A DNA stretch of 64,000 nt. It comes from Actinokineospora baliensis (GTDB lineage Bacteria > Actinomycetota > Actinomycetes > Mycobacteriales > Pseudonocardiaceae). Below the pieces are notes generated by a model. The model was not told where the DNA came from and did no database searches. It saw nothing but the letters and a program-made list of their open reading frames with translations. The position numbers and the translations under genes are program-made. Below, piece after piece: positions 28,120-36,188 of this stretch (the stretch's first letter is position 1; every line of letters begins with the position of its first letter). The DNA lies in assembly GCF_016907695.1 (NCBI RefSeq), contig NZ_JAFBCK010000001.1, forward strand, positions 2,170,001 through 2,234,000, given 5' to 3'.

Positions 28120-29850
28120 GTGAATCGTCGCAAACTGGTCGGTGCCGCGCTCGCGGTACCGCTGGTGGTGTCGCTAGCCGGGCTGGTCGCGCCGACCGTG
28201 GCCAACGCCCAGCCCGCGTTGTCCGGCAAGACCGTCGAGTTCAACGTCCTGGCCGCTGACGGCGCGTCCGTCGAGTCGGTCGAGGCCGCTGTCCGCGCGG
28301 CGGGTGGCACCGTCGTGACCAGCAACAAGGCGGCGGGTCTGATCACCGCCACCGCGCCCGAGAACGGCTTCACGGCCCGGCTCGCGGGCAACAGGGCGGT
28401 CGACACGGCCGCCCGCTCGAAGTCCATCGGCCAGTCCCCGCGCGGCTCGAAGGCGGCCAAGTCCAAGGCCGTCGAGCAGGAGGCCCGCGCGGCCAAGGCG
28501 GGCAAGAAGAAGTCCCCGAAGGCGACGACGGCGGGCATGGACCCGTTGGACTCGCTGGCGTGGGGTCTGACCGCGGTCCGCTCGGACCTGGCCCGCACCA
28601 AGCAGGCCGGGGACAAGCGGGTCAAGGTCGGCATCCTGGACACGGGTGTGGACGCCTCGCACCCGGACATCGCGCCCAACTTCGACCGGGCCCTGTCGCG
28701 CAACTTCACCCGCGACATCCCGTTCGACGAGAACGGCGAGGTCGTCGACGGCCCCTGTGAGTACCGGGGCTGCGTCGACCCCGCGGACGTCGACAACGGC
28801 GGCCACGGCACGCACGTCGCGGGCACCATCGCCGCGGCGGCCGACGGCTTCGGCATCTCCGGTGTCGCGCCTGGCGTGTCCATCGTCAACATCCGCGGTG
28901 GCCAGGACTCCGGCTTCTTCTTCCTGCAGCCGGTCGTCGACGCCATGACCTACTCCGGTGACGCGGGCCTCGACGTGGTCAACATGTCGTTCTACGTGGA
29001 CCCGTGGCTGTTCAACTGTGCCAACAACGCGGCGGACACCCCGGAGCAGCGCGCCGAGCAGCGCTTGGTCGTCCGCTCGATCAACCGGGCGATGGAGTAC
29101 GCCCACCGCAAGGGCGTCAGCCAGATCGTGTCGCTGGGCAACGGGCACATGGACCTGGGCAACCCGTTGCCCGACTCCAGCAGCCCCGACTACCCGGCAG
29201 GCACGTCGTACCCGCGCACGATCGACAACGCGACCTGCTTCTCGCTGCCGATCGAGGGCCCGCACGCGATCGGCGTCAGCTCCTACGGCCCGTCGCAGGC
29301 CAAGGCCGACTACTCCAACTACGGCACCGAGCGCATCTCGGTGTCGGCCCCCGGCGGGTACTTCCGGGACGGTTTCGGCACGGACTGGTACCGCACCAAC
29401 GAGAACCTCATCCTCTCGACCTACCCCCGCAACGTGGCGCTGACCGAAGGCGCGATCGACGAGGCGGGCAACGTCACCCCGGACGGTGAGGCGCTCGGTG
29501 TGCAGAAGGCCTGCAAGGCCAACGGCACCTGCGGCTACTACCAGTACCTCCAGGGCACCTCGATGGCCTCCCCCCACGCCTCCGGCGTGGCGGCCCTCAT
29601 CGTGTCCCAGTACGGCGACTACACCCGCAACGGTGTGACCCTCGCGCCGGACAAGGTCAAGAAGGTCCTCGAGGGCACCGCCGCGGAGATCGCCTGCCCC
29701 ACCCCGCGCACGGTGGACTACACCCCCATCGGCCGCCCGGCCGAGTTCAACGCCACCTGCACGGGCTCCCCGTCGTTCAACAACTTCTACGGCCACGGCT
29801 CTGTGGACGCGTGGAACGCGGTGACCAACGGTCGCAAGTACCTGAAGTAG
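28120..29850 (+). CDS. Secreted S8 family serine peptidase (subtilisin-like)
   Basis: The 576-residue exported protease has a Sec signal (about residues 1-30) and a propeptide-like region rich in lysine/alanine. The S8 catalytic triad is GILDTGVDASHPD (Asp), DNGGHGTHVAGTI (His) and GTSMASPHASGVAAL (Ser). A GAGGAGGAG ribosome binding site precedes the GTG. A strong terminator follows the stop. It lies downstream of the peptide transporter, so extracellular proteolysis coupled to uptake is a reasonable inference. A role in maturing the nearby RiPP is possible but unsupported. Confidence 0.93.
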   Translation: MNRRKLVGAALAVPLVVSLAGLVAPTVANAQPALSGKTVEFNVLAADGASVESVEAAVRAAGGTVVTSNKAAGLITATAPENGFTARLAGNRAVDTAARSKSIGQSPRGSKAAKSKAVEQEARAAKAGKKKSPKATTAGMDPLDSLAWGLTAVRSDLARTKQAGDKRVKVGILDTGVDASHPDIAPNFDRALSRNFTRDIPFDENGEVVDGPCEYRGCVDPADVDNGGHGTHVAGTIAAAADGFGISGVAPGVSIVNIRGGQDSGFFFLQPVVDAMTYSGDAGLDVVNMSFYVDPWLFNCANNAADTPEQRAEQRLVVRSINRAMEYAHRKGVSQIVSLGNGHMDLGNPLPDSSSPDYPAGTSYPRTIDNATCFSLPIEGPHAIGVSSYGPSQAKADYSNYGTERISVSAPGGYFRDGFGTDWYRTNENLILSTYPRNVALTEGAIDEAGNVTPDGEALGVQKACKANGTCGYYQYLQGTSMASPHASGVAALIVSQYGDYTRNGVTLAPDKVKKVLEGTAAEIACPTPRTVDYTPIGRPAEFNATCTGSPSFNNFYGHGSVDAWNAVTNGRKYLK

Positions 29851-29867
29851 TTCCCGCTTGACGGACA

Positions 29868-29896
29868 AGGCCCCCCGGCTCCTGCCGGGGGGCCTT
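29868..29896. terminator. Intrinsic terminator between convergent subtilisin and methyltransferase genes
   Basis: AGGCCCCCCGGC and GCCGGGGGGCCT form a stem of about 12 bp with a 5-base loop, followed by TTCTG. It lies between convergent genes and could serve both strands. Confidence 0.85.
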
Positions 29897-29909
29897 TCTG
29901 CAGTTCCAC

Positions 29910-30653
29910 TTAGGACGCTCGTCGATAGGCGGTCAGTACGCTCCGTGCGCCGTAGAGGTTGGTGTGGAAGGGACTGTGGCCCAGGGGAGTCCAGCGCTCG
30001 GTGAGTTCGGTGAAGAACTCGCGGTCTCCGCAGACCTCCGGGTTCTGCTCACCCGCGTAGATCACCGTGTCACCCGGGTAGGCCGCGAGGGCGGCGGTGG
30101 TCAGGCCGCCCGGTGGTGGCCAGGACAGGAACAGGGCGCGGTCGCCGTGGGCGGCTGCGGTGGTCGCGGTGCCGGGGTGGACCGGGTGGAAGGGGGCGAC
30201 TCCGTCCAACCAAGCAGTGCTGGCCTGGCCGCCCGCGTCGACGGCGAGGACGTCCACGTCGAGTTGTGCCAGTTGCCAGGCCCAGTAGCCGAGGCCTGCC
30301 CCGAGGTCGAGGACCGGGCGGCCTGCCAGGTGTTCCAGCAGCCAGGTGAGGTCCCCCGGGCTGGGCAGCGACCACGCCAGCCGCCGTTGGGGGACCCACC
30401 AGCCGAAGGGGCCGTGCGGGGGCGGGAGGACTTCCACCAGCACCCCGGATCCGGGGACCGGCAGCGGTCGCTCGTGCACCGGTGCGGCCAGTGCCAGGTC
30501 CCAGTACGGGTTCACCGTCACCTGGGGCGCGTCCAGCGGCCCGCCGACCAGTGTCCGCACCGGTGCGCCGGACAGCGACACCGCGCCGGTCGCGGTCCAG
30601 TGGCGGGTGCCGATCTCCAGCAGTGCCTTGGCGTGCGCGGGGATCACAGCCAT
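29910..30653 (-). CDS. Class I SAM-dependent methyltransferase of the YcaO-TfuA cluster
   Basis: The 247-residue protein has the SAM-binding glycine-rich motif PVLDLGAGLGYWAWQLAQL near residue 115, then VDVLAVDAGG, and the late FFTELTERWTPLGH. Its N-terminal 100 residues are less familiar. The ATG at 30651-30653 lies inside the tfuA 3' end (10-bp overlap), so translation is coupled to the thioamidation enzymes. I infer that it methylates the modified peptide, for example a histidine side chain, the N terminus or the C terminus. The target atom cannot be read from sequence. It is the last gene of the cluster and converges on the subtilisin. Confidence 0.75.
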   Translation of the reverse strand: MAVIPAHAKALLEIGTRHWTATGAVSLSGAPVRTLVGGPLDAPQVTVNPYWDLALAAPVHERPLPVPGSGVLVEVLPPPHGPFGWWVPQRRLAWSLPSPGDLTWLLEHLAGRPVLDLGAGLGYWAWQLAQLDVDVLAVDAGGQASTAWLDGVAPFHPVHPGTATTAAAHGDRALFLSWPPPGGLTTAALAAYPGDTVIYAGEQNPEVCGDREFFTELTERWTPLGHSPFHTNLYGARSVLTAYRRAS

Positions 30654-31282
30654 GGTCGTCGGGTCGCGAACTCGACCAGGTCGGTGGTCTTCACCCGGTG
30701 CTCGGGTAGCCGGGCCAGCGCGGCGGCCGCCGCCTGCGGGGGCAGGTGGGCCTCCAGGGCCACCCGGAGCGCGTGGTGGGTGCGCTCGGCGTACCAGCGG
30801 TTCTTCAGCTCGGCGAGCACGGCCCGGGCCGCGGGTTCGGTCAGCGTGCCGTCCGCGACGAGCGCGGCCACCAGCGACCGGATGTGCACCATCGGCTCGG
30901 ACATCGGCCGGTGCGGCGCTTCCGCGGCGTGCAGGAGGGTCACCTCGTCGTCGCTGAAGCCGGGGTCGTCGGCGTAGCGCTGGTACACCGCGCCGAAGCC
31001 GCGCATGCCGAGGTGGCGCATCTCGGCCGCGCGGATCGCGCCCATCGAGGACAGGCCCCACACCCGCCACCCGCGGTCGAGCGCCGCGCGCAGCTCCGCG
31101 TGCCCCACCGAGGGGTAGCTGTGGAAGGTCCCGTCGACGACGACCAGCACGCCCGGGTCCGCCGAGTCGACCACCGCGGCCACGTCCCCCCGTCGCACCG
31201 GCGGCAATATCCGCGCGCTGGCGGGGAACAGCGGCGGGAGCCCGTGCGCGGTCGGTCCCAGGAACACGACGACCCCGGTCAC
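30644..31282 (-). CDS. tfuA: TfuA-like protein (thioamidation partner of YcaO)
   Basis: The 212-residue protein begins with GTG overlapping the ycaO stop as GTGA. Family hallmarks are VVVFLGPTAHG at the N terminus, VVDGTFHSYPSVGHAELRAAL, then the highly conserved GWRVWGLSSMGAIRAAEM, GMRGFGAVYQRYAD and DDEVTLLHA. TfuA proteins act with YcaO enzymes in thioamide formation, shown for methyl-coenzyme M reductase in methanogens and for thioviridamide-type RiPPs. They are proposed to deliver sulfide from a sulfur donor. Presence next to a stand-alone YcaO and a repeat-containing small peptide defines this cluster as a probable thioamide RiPP locus. Confidence 0.93.
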   Translation of the reverse strand: MTGVVVFLGPTAHGLPPLFPASARILPPVRRGDVAAVVDSADPGVLVVVDGTFHSYPSVGHAELRAALDRGWRVWGLSSMGAIRAAEMRHLGMRGFGAVYQRYADDPGFSDDEVTLLHAAEAPHRPMSEPMVHIRSLVAALVADGTLTEPAARAVLAELKNRWYAERTHHALRVALEAHLPPQAAAAALARLPEHRVKTTDLVEFATRRPWL

Positions 31283-32463
31283 CGCGCACCTGCCAGTCGT
31301 GGGCCGACCCTGGGGAGCCCGGGGTCGAACGACTCCATTCCCGGCACGATCACCCTGACCACGGCCAACGGCGAGTCCGGTTCGGACAGAACCACGCGGT
31401 AGACGTGCGGGAAGCCTTTTCGCCGCAGCATATCCAACAGATCATCCAAAGTAGACTCAACGCTCGGTGCTCGGCCCGGCGCGATGTCGGAGAACAGCAC
31501 CGCGCCTGCGTCGTCGGTCAGCTTCGCCCGCAGGGCGGCCACCGCGGCCAGTTCTTCCGTTCCCTCGGCGGCGAAGTAGCGGATCCGGTTCACCAGGTCG
31601 TCGCGGCCGCCGTGGATGCTGGTCAACCGGGACTGCGCTGCCTCGCACACCGCGCGCACGGCCGCGATGTCGCGCAGCGGGTGCAGACCCACGCCGTAGG
31701 CGATCGCGATCGGTGCCGCGTCGTCGGGTTCGAGCACCGCCGCGGTGAAGTAGGGCAGGTCGAACTCGTTGGGCGTGTGCCGCAGCGCCAAGCGCAGGCC
31801 TGCCGCGTCGATCTTGTCGACCAGTTCCCGCAGTTGCGGCGGTGGCGTGTCCACCTCGACCAGCCGGGACCCGCCGCGCACCTGCTCGAACGAGCCGATG
31901 TCGCGCTCCACCACCTCGGCCAACCCGTGCAGCGTCGCCTCGGTGACCGTGTTGCCCGAGGCCAGGCCGGTCGTGTTTGAGCCGAACAGCCGCTGACCGT
32001 CGTTGTGCCGGTAGGGCGAGAACACCAGTTCGGCGGGCAGTGCCAGTTCGGTGCCGTCGGTGATCTCGTGCGCGGTAACGCAGTCGAGCGGTCCGTGCGG
32101 GTCGACCGGCCTGCCCACAACCGGGCACAGGTCGACGAAGTCGAAAGCCGCGCCCGGCTGGTTGGCCACCGCGTGCGGGGTCGAGGCGAACGCACGGACC
32201 CGGCTGGCGCCGTACTCGGCGTGCGCGTACTCGATGGCCTCCATGACCGCGCCCACCTCGGCCTCGGCCGCCCGCACCCCCTTGCCCGCGGTGACGCACA
32301 GCGAACCGGCGACCGCGGTGGGCCGGATGCCCGCGAACACCGGGATGCCGATCCGGTCCAGCCAGGTCGTGTCGGTGACCCGGGTGATCCCCCACCGCGG
32401 CGCGACCTCCCGCGCCGCGGCGAGGGTCTCGGCCAGCGGTGCCACCCGCAGGCTCGACGTCAT
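31279..32463 (-). CDS. ycaO: YcaO-domain protein (ATP-dependent peptide backbone modification)
   Basis: The protein has about 394 residues from the ATG at 32463; a GTG at 32472 would add three. The YcaO ATP-binding motifs are visible: SLCVTAGKGVRAAEAEVGAV-MEAIEYAHAE, NTTGLASGNTVTEATLHGLAE-VVERD and VCEAAQSRLTSIHGGRDDL. The family phosphorylates amide oxygens of peptides; with TfuA the outcome is a thioamide rather than an azoline. No separate E1-like or ocin-ThiF partner and no azoline dehydrogenase is nearby, which favours the thioamide route. It starts 19-28 bp after the precursor gene and overlaps tfuA by 4 bp. Confidence 0.93.
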   Translation of the reverse strand: MTSSLRVAPLAETLAAAREVAPRWGITRVTDTTWLDRIGIPVFAGIRPTAVAGSLCVTAGKGVRAAEAEVGAVMEAIEYAHAEYGASRVRAFASTPHAVANQPGAAFDFVDLCPVVGRPVDPHGPLDCVTAHEITDGTELALPAELVFSPYRHNDGQRLFGSNTTGLASGNTVTEATLHGLAEVVERDIGSFEQVRGGSRLVEVDTPPPQLRELVDKIDAAGLRLALRHTPNEFDLPYFTAAVLEPDDAAPIAIAYGVGLHPLRDIAAVRAVCEAAQSRLTSIHGGRDDLVNRIRYFAAEGTEELAAVAALRAKLTDDAGAVLFSDIAPGRAPSVESTLDDLLDMLRRKGFPHVYRVVLSEPDSPLAVVRVIVPGMESFDPGLPRVGPRLAGAR

Positions 32464-32491
32464 GCGGTGCACGTGCTGGTCCGCGCCCGGC

Positions 32492-32857
32492 TCAGGCGGT
32501 GGCCGCGGCTGGCTCGTCGACCCCGCTGTCGTGCAGGCGCATGTGCATCGCGAAGCCTGCGCGGGTGGCGCCGTCCTCGGCGAGCGCGCCCCACAGCCGC
32601 TCGGTCGTGGGCCGCTCGACGCCGTCGTCGGTCGCGCAGAGGTGCATGTGCATGGCGAACCCGGCCCGGGTGGCGCCGTCCTCGCCCAGCGCGCCCCACA
32701 GTTGGGCCGTGGTCGGTGCGTTGTCGTCCGTGTTGTGCATCGCCATGTGCATGACGAAGCCTGCGCGGGTGGCGCCGTCCTCGGTCAGCACGTCCCACAG
32801 CCGCGCGGTGGTCGCCTCGTCGAGGGTGTAGTGCGGCTCGTGCTTCTGTGCGGTCAT
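32492..32857 (-). CDS. Putative multi-core RiPP precursor peptide with three Met-His-Met repeats
   Basis: The 121-residue peptide has a short leader (residues 1-14) and then three head-to-tail repeats: 15-47, 48-82 and 83-117. Each follows TT-x-x-LW-x-x-L-x-EDGATRAGF-[VA]-MHM. The core ends differ: MHMAMHNTDD in the first, MHMHLCATDD in the second, MHMRLHDSG in the third. Only the second contains cysteine. At DNA level the block encoding EDGATRAGF is almost invariant, while the flanks vary. The gene lies directly upstream of ycaO-tfuA, and no other function is recognisable. Repeated cores are known in thiovarsolin-type precursors. Leader/core borders and cleavage sites are inferred. Confidence 0.8.
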   Translation of the reverse strand: MTAQKHEPHYTLDEATTARLWDVLTEDGATRAGFVMHMAMHNTDDNAPTTAQLWGALGEDGATRAGFAMHMHLCATDDGVERPTTERLWGALAEDGATRAGFAMHMRLHDSGVDEPAAATA

Positions 32858-32904
32858 CGTCGATCATCCCCAGTCCGGGGAGCGCGCGCCCCCCTGTGCA
32901 CCCG

Positions 32905-32934
32905 AGGCTACGCACGGCGGAAACCGGGCCGCAA
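32905..32934 (-). promoter_or_regulatory. Candidate promoter for the precursor-ycaO-tfuA-methyltransferase operon
   Basis: On the minus strand, TTGCGG (32929-32934) and TAGCCT (32905-32910) are separated by 18 bases. Transcription would start near 32898, giving a leader of about 40 nt with a weak CTGGGGATG ribosome binding site before the ATG at 32857. Confidence 0.5.
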
Positions 32935-32962
32935 CGAAACCGGCAGCTTGAGCCCGTTGATG

Positions 32963-32975
32963 GTCCACAATGGAC
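32963..32975. promoter_or_regulatory. Small palindrome upstream of the precursor promoter
   Basis: GTCCA-CAA-TGGAC is centred about 35 bp upstream of the candidate -35 element. It is a possible operator for the XRE regulator encoded upstream (inference). Confidence 0.35.
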
Positions 32976-33030
32976 AGCGGACCCCGCCGGGGGTGACCCG
33001 GCGAGGCCCGCTGTGTGTGGTGGAGCGGTG

Positions 33031-33246
33031 TCACTCCATGGTCAGCACGAACCTCGGACGGTTGAGGCGGATCTGTCGTGCTGTTTCCTCGAGGGCGTCG
33101 GCCAGGGCATCGGCTTGTTCGGGAGAGGCCCAGCCGATGATCAGACCGGAGGCGTAGTCGCGCAGGCGCGCAGGCAGCGTGTCCAGTTTGGCGGCGAGCA
33201 GGACGATCGCCCGTGCTGTGTCGACCTGCTCCGGGGTCGCCGTCAC
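33031..33246 (-). CDS. Small hypothetical protein of the RiPP locus
   Basis: From the GTG at 33246 the product has 71 residues, begins VTATPEQVDTARAIV and is predicted all-helical. A tryptophan/glycine segment (LIIGWASPEQADAL) sits mid-protein. No signal peptide, membrane segment or cysteine is seen. A longer in-frame ATG at 33366 would add 40 glycine/arginine-rich residues and looks like intergenic read-through. It lies between the XRE regulator and the precursor on the same strand, so it could be part of the system. I do not recognise the family. Confidence 0.55.
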   Translation of the reverse strand: MTATPEQVDTARAIVLLAAKLDTLPARLRDYASGLIIGWASPEQADALADALEETARQIRLNRPRFVLTME

Positions 33247-33383
33247 ACCGTGCCGCCCCGTGCCGCGGACCCGATCTCCCCGACCACGTCCATCACCTCC
33301 TCCACCGCGGCCAACGCTAAGGTTCGTGGCGACAACGGGGATTGCCTGTGTGGCAAGGTCGCCCATTCGGCGCAGGGTGGTCC

Positions 33384-34559
33384 TCAGGACAGCAAACCCG
33401 CGCGGTAGGCCAAACCCCGCAGTTCTCGGCCGATGGCGTCGTCGCGCGCTCGCGCCAACAGCTCAGATAGTACGGAGTGCATGAATGGGTGGCGGTGCAC
33501 CCGCGCGGGTGAGATCCGTTCGGCGCGGCGCAGCATGAGCACCGCTTCGTCGCGGCGGTTGGGCATCCGGGCCAGGGCTCGGCCGAACTCGCGCCAGTAG
33601 GCGGACTTCCTGGTGGCCGACGGCAGCGCGTTCGGGTCGACGGTGCCCGCGATCCGCGCCGCCTCGGCGTGTTCGCCCGCCTCCAGCGCCACCGACATCC
33701 GCCACACGCCCACGTTCGAAGGGCCGAAGCCGAACCACAGCGCGTTGCCCTCGCCTGCGTGCCTGGCCAGGTCCTCGGCGTGGTCGAGCGCGGCCACCCG
33801 CTCGACCTGGTCGCCCTTGGCCGCCGCGACCAGCGACCGGGTGAGGGTCAGCATGCCCGACATCTGCAGCTCGGTGTTGCCGCTGGTCCCCGGGTCGGTA
33901 TCGGTGACGACCTGATCGGCCAGGTCGAACCCGCCCGCGCCGATCAACCCGAACGCGGTGCCGAACCCGCTGACCGCCAGCGACACCGGCTCGTCGAGGC
34001 GCTGCGCGGCGTCGGCGGCCAGGGTCGCGGCTTGCCAGCCGAGGTCCTGGCTGGCCCCGATGTCGCCGAGCCACGCCTGGGTGCCCTGCACGTGGGTGAT
34101 GACCAGCAGCCGCAGCACGTCGCGTTCGGCGTGGCCCGCGGCCAACGTGGTGTGCAGGTCGGAGATCAGGTCGGGTAAGAGCGCGCCGACGGTCGCGTAG
34201 TCGCACTCGCGCTGGCGGTCGAGCAGGTCTTCCGAGCGGGTGCTCAGCTCCTCGACCGTGCAGATCCGCCCGCGCCAGGCGTGCATGGCCGCGGCGAACA
34301 GGGCGAGCCGGACGGCGCCGAGCGCCCTGTCCTCCTCCGCCTCGCCGGGGGCGGCGAGCGCGACGTTGGTGATCTCCGTCGGCGCCACGTCCAGCGCCCT
34401 GGCCAGCGCCATGATCAGCGACCGCCGGTCGAGCGCCCGGTGCCCGGACTCCAGCCTGCTCAGGTAGGACGGGGAGATGCCAGCCAACCCGGCCACGACC
34501 GCCAGCGACTTGCCCCGCGCGTTGCGGATCTGCCGCAGGCGTCGCCCGATATCGCTCAC
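33384..34559 (-). CDS. XRE-family regulator with TPR-like C-terminal domain
   Basis: The 391-residue cytosolic protein has an N-terminal helix-turn-helix (residues about 5-60: IGRRLRQIRNARGKSLAVVAGLAGISPSYLS in pieces). A helical TPR-like domain of more than 300 residues follows. This architecture is common among actinobacterial regulators near biosynthetic loci, where the C-terminal part can sense a peptide or small ligand. It is the first minus-strand gene upstream of the RiPP genes and is the best candidate controller of them. The target palindrome at 32963 is only a suggestion. Confidence 0.85.
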   Translation of the reverse strand: MSDIGRRLRQIRNARGKSLAVVAGLAGISPSYLSRLESGHRALDRRSLIMALARALDVAPTEITNVALAAPGEAEEDRALGAVRLALFAAAMHAWRGRICTVEELSTRSEDLLDRQRECDYATVGALLPDLISDLHTTLAAGHAERDVLRLLVITHVQGTQAWLGDIGASQDLGWQAATLAADAAQRLDEPVSLAVSGFGTAFGLIGAGGFDLADQVVTDTDPGTSGNTELQMSGMLTLTRSLVAAAKGDQVERVAALDHAEDLARHAGEGNALWFGFGPSNVGVWRMSVALEAGEHAEAARIAGTVDPNALPSATRKSAYWREFGRALARMPNRRDEAVLMLRRAERISPARVHRHPFMHSVLSELLARARDDAIGRELRGLAYRAGLLS

Positions 34560-34597
34560 GCTTGACCCCTTCGCCGAAGGGAAGCCCAGCTGGGACC

Positions 34598-34622
34598 GCC
34601 CCCGGCCGATCCGGCCGGGGGC
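34598..34622 (-). terminator. Terminator downstream of the serine carboxypeptidase gene
   Basis: GCCCCCGGCCG and CGGCCGGGGGC form an 11-bp stem with a 3-base loop between the carboxypeptidase stop and the XRE start; both genes are on the minus strand. Confidence 0.6.
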
Positions 34623-34662
34623 ACCGCCCAGGGTACGGCGTCCGGGTCCGCGTGGTAACCGC

Positions 34663-36132
34663 TTATCCGCTAACGGTTTTGCCGATGAAGGCGGCGATGT
34701 CCTTCGACTGGCGCAATCGGGACGGTTCGTGCACGTACATCATGTGCCCGGCCTCGTAGTAGGAAACCTCGATGTTGGCCCGCAGCTCGTCGGGGATATT
34801 CAACTGCGCCAACGAGTGCTCGGTGGCGAAGTAGGGCGTGGCCCCGTCGTGGTACCCGGATGCGACATGCACCCGCAGGTGCGGGTTGGTCCGCATCGCG
34901 GCGGCGAGCCGGTCGGCCACCGTGACGTGCGCGTTCTCGAACTCCTTGAACGACCAGGATCGATTCACCTCGAGGCTGAGCACCTCGTAGGGCAAGTCGT
35001 TGGGGTAGGCCAGTTCCGTGTGCAGGTAGTGGTTTATACCAGCCGTGTAGGCGCCCATGATGGCCGCGGCGGCCGGGTCTTCACTGAACCGTTCACGACC
35101 GTAGTCGGCCTCCCAACCGGTGAACCGCCCGTCGAGGCGCCCGGTGGTTTGTTTGCGGTGGCGCAAAAGCTCGGTGAAGAAGCGGACGTGCTCGACCCGC
35201 AGGTTGACCCGCTCGACGTAGTCAGCCGAGAGCCCGGTCAGCCTGGCCAGGGTGGCCGCGGTCGTCTCCCGCTCCTGTGTGGACAGACGAGAACCCATGG
35301 CCAGCGCGTACGGGTAGTCCCTGGTGGCGAAGGCCTCCGCCTCGTCGAGCACCTCGCGCAGCGGCCGGTCGCCGTGCAGGCCGTGGTAGTGCGCGATCGC
35401 GGCGTAGCTGGGCAGGAACAGCGCGTACGGGGCGTCGTTGCCGGTGGTGAAGTCCATAGTGGCGAAGTCGAGCACCGAGGAGATCAGCACCAGCCCGTTG
35501 AGGTACATGCCGTGCCTGGACTGCAGGTGGTGCGCCAGCCCGGCGGCGCGGGTGGTGCCGTAGGACTCCCCGGCCAGGAACTTCGGCGAGATCCACCGCC
35601 CGTTGCGGCTGGTCCACAACCGGATCACCTCGCCGACGGACTCCAGGTCGGCCTGGAACCCGTGGAACTCGCCCGCCTTCTCGCCCTTGACCGCCCGGGA
35701 GTAGCCGGTGGACACCGGATCGATGAAGACGAGGTCGCTGTGGGCCAACAGGGTCTCGGTGTTGTCCACCAGGGTGAACGGCGGCGCCGCTGGCTCGCCC
35801 GCGTCGCCGGTGACCACCCGTCGTGGGCCGAACAGGCCCAGGTGCAGCCACACGCTGGCCGAACCGGGCCCGCCGTTGAACGCGAAGGTGACCGGCCTGC
35901 GCGCCGGGTCGGCGCCGTCGAGGGTGTAGGCGGTGAGGAAGACCTCGGCCTTGGGCAGGTGCCCGTCGAACGCGCCCTCGGTGCTGACCTCCTTGCGCAG
36001 GACCACCCGGCCGGTGGTCGCGGTGTAGTTGAGCTTGCGGCGGCGCACGGTCAGCGAGTGGGCGGTGCTCACCAGGTCGTCGGTGGGCTCTACCTCGGGC
36101 TTGGCCCCGCTGTCGGAGTCGGTGGATGCCAT
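34663..36132 (-). CDS. S10 family serine carboxypeptidase
   Basis: The 489-residue alpha/beta-hydrolase carboxypeptidase has the family motifs VTFAFNGGPGSASVWLHLGL (oxyanion region), FLAGESYGTTRAAGLAHHL (nucleophile Ser in GESYG), and the late VHVASGYHDGATP and SYYEAGHMMYVHEPS with the catalytic Asp and His. No clear signal peptide is visible, so localisation is uncertain. It removes C-terminal residues from peptides. It sits 104 bp upstream of the RiPP regulator gene on the same strand; a terminator between them suggests separate transcripts. A TAGGGT -10 lies six bases before the ATG. Confidence 0.9.
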   Translation of the reverse strand: MASTDSDSGAKPEVEPTDDLVSTAHSLTVRRRKLNYTATTGRVVLRKEVSTEGAFDGHLPKAEVFLTAYTLDGADPARRPVTFAFNGGPGSASVWLHLGLFGPRRVVTGDAGEPAAPPFTLVDNTETLLAHSDLVFIDPVSTGYSRAVKGEKAGEFHGFQADLESVGEVIRLWTSRNGRWISPKFLAGESYGTTRAAGLAHHLQSRHGMYLNGLVLISSVLDFATMDFTTGNDAPYALFLPSYAAIAHYHGLHGDRPLREVLDEAEAFATRDYPYALAMGSRLSTQERETTAATLARLTGLSADYVERVNLRVEHVRFFTELLRHRKQTTGRLDGRFTGWEADYGRERFSEDPAAAAIMGAYTAGINHYLHTELAYPNDLPYEVLSLEVNRSWSFKEFENAHVTVADRLAAAMRTNPHLRVHVASGYHDGATPYFATEHSLAQLNIPDELRANIEVSYYEAGHMMYVHEPSRLRQSKDIAAFIGKTVSG

Positions 36133-36138
36133 GGGCCG

Positions 36139-36144
36139 ACCCTA
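36139..36144 (-). promoter_or_regulatory. Candidate -10 of a leaderless promoter for the S10 carboxypeptidase
   Basis: On the minus strand, TAGGGT is six bases before the ATG at 36132. Confidence 0.4.
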
Positions 36145-36188
36145 GTGGCGCTGCCCGCACCCGGGGTGACGTGGTGTGATTGCCGACC

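Noticed and set aside
28120..29850. The subtilisin as the dedicated RiPP leader peptidase
   Set aside because: It is convergent with the cluster, has its own ribosome binding site and sits behind the peptide transporter; there is no direct evidence for a link, so it is kept as context only.
29910..31289. A 459-codon frame fusing the methyltransferase with an upstream Arg/Gly-rich region
   Set aside because: The upstream part is antiphase translation of tfuA; the true methyltransferase start is the ATG at 30653.
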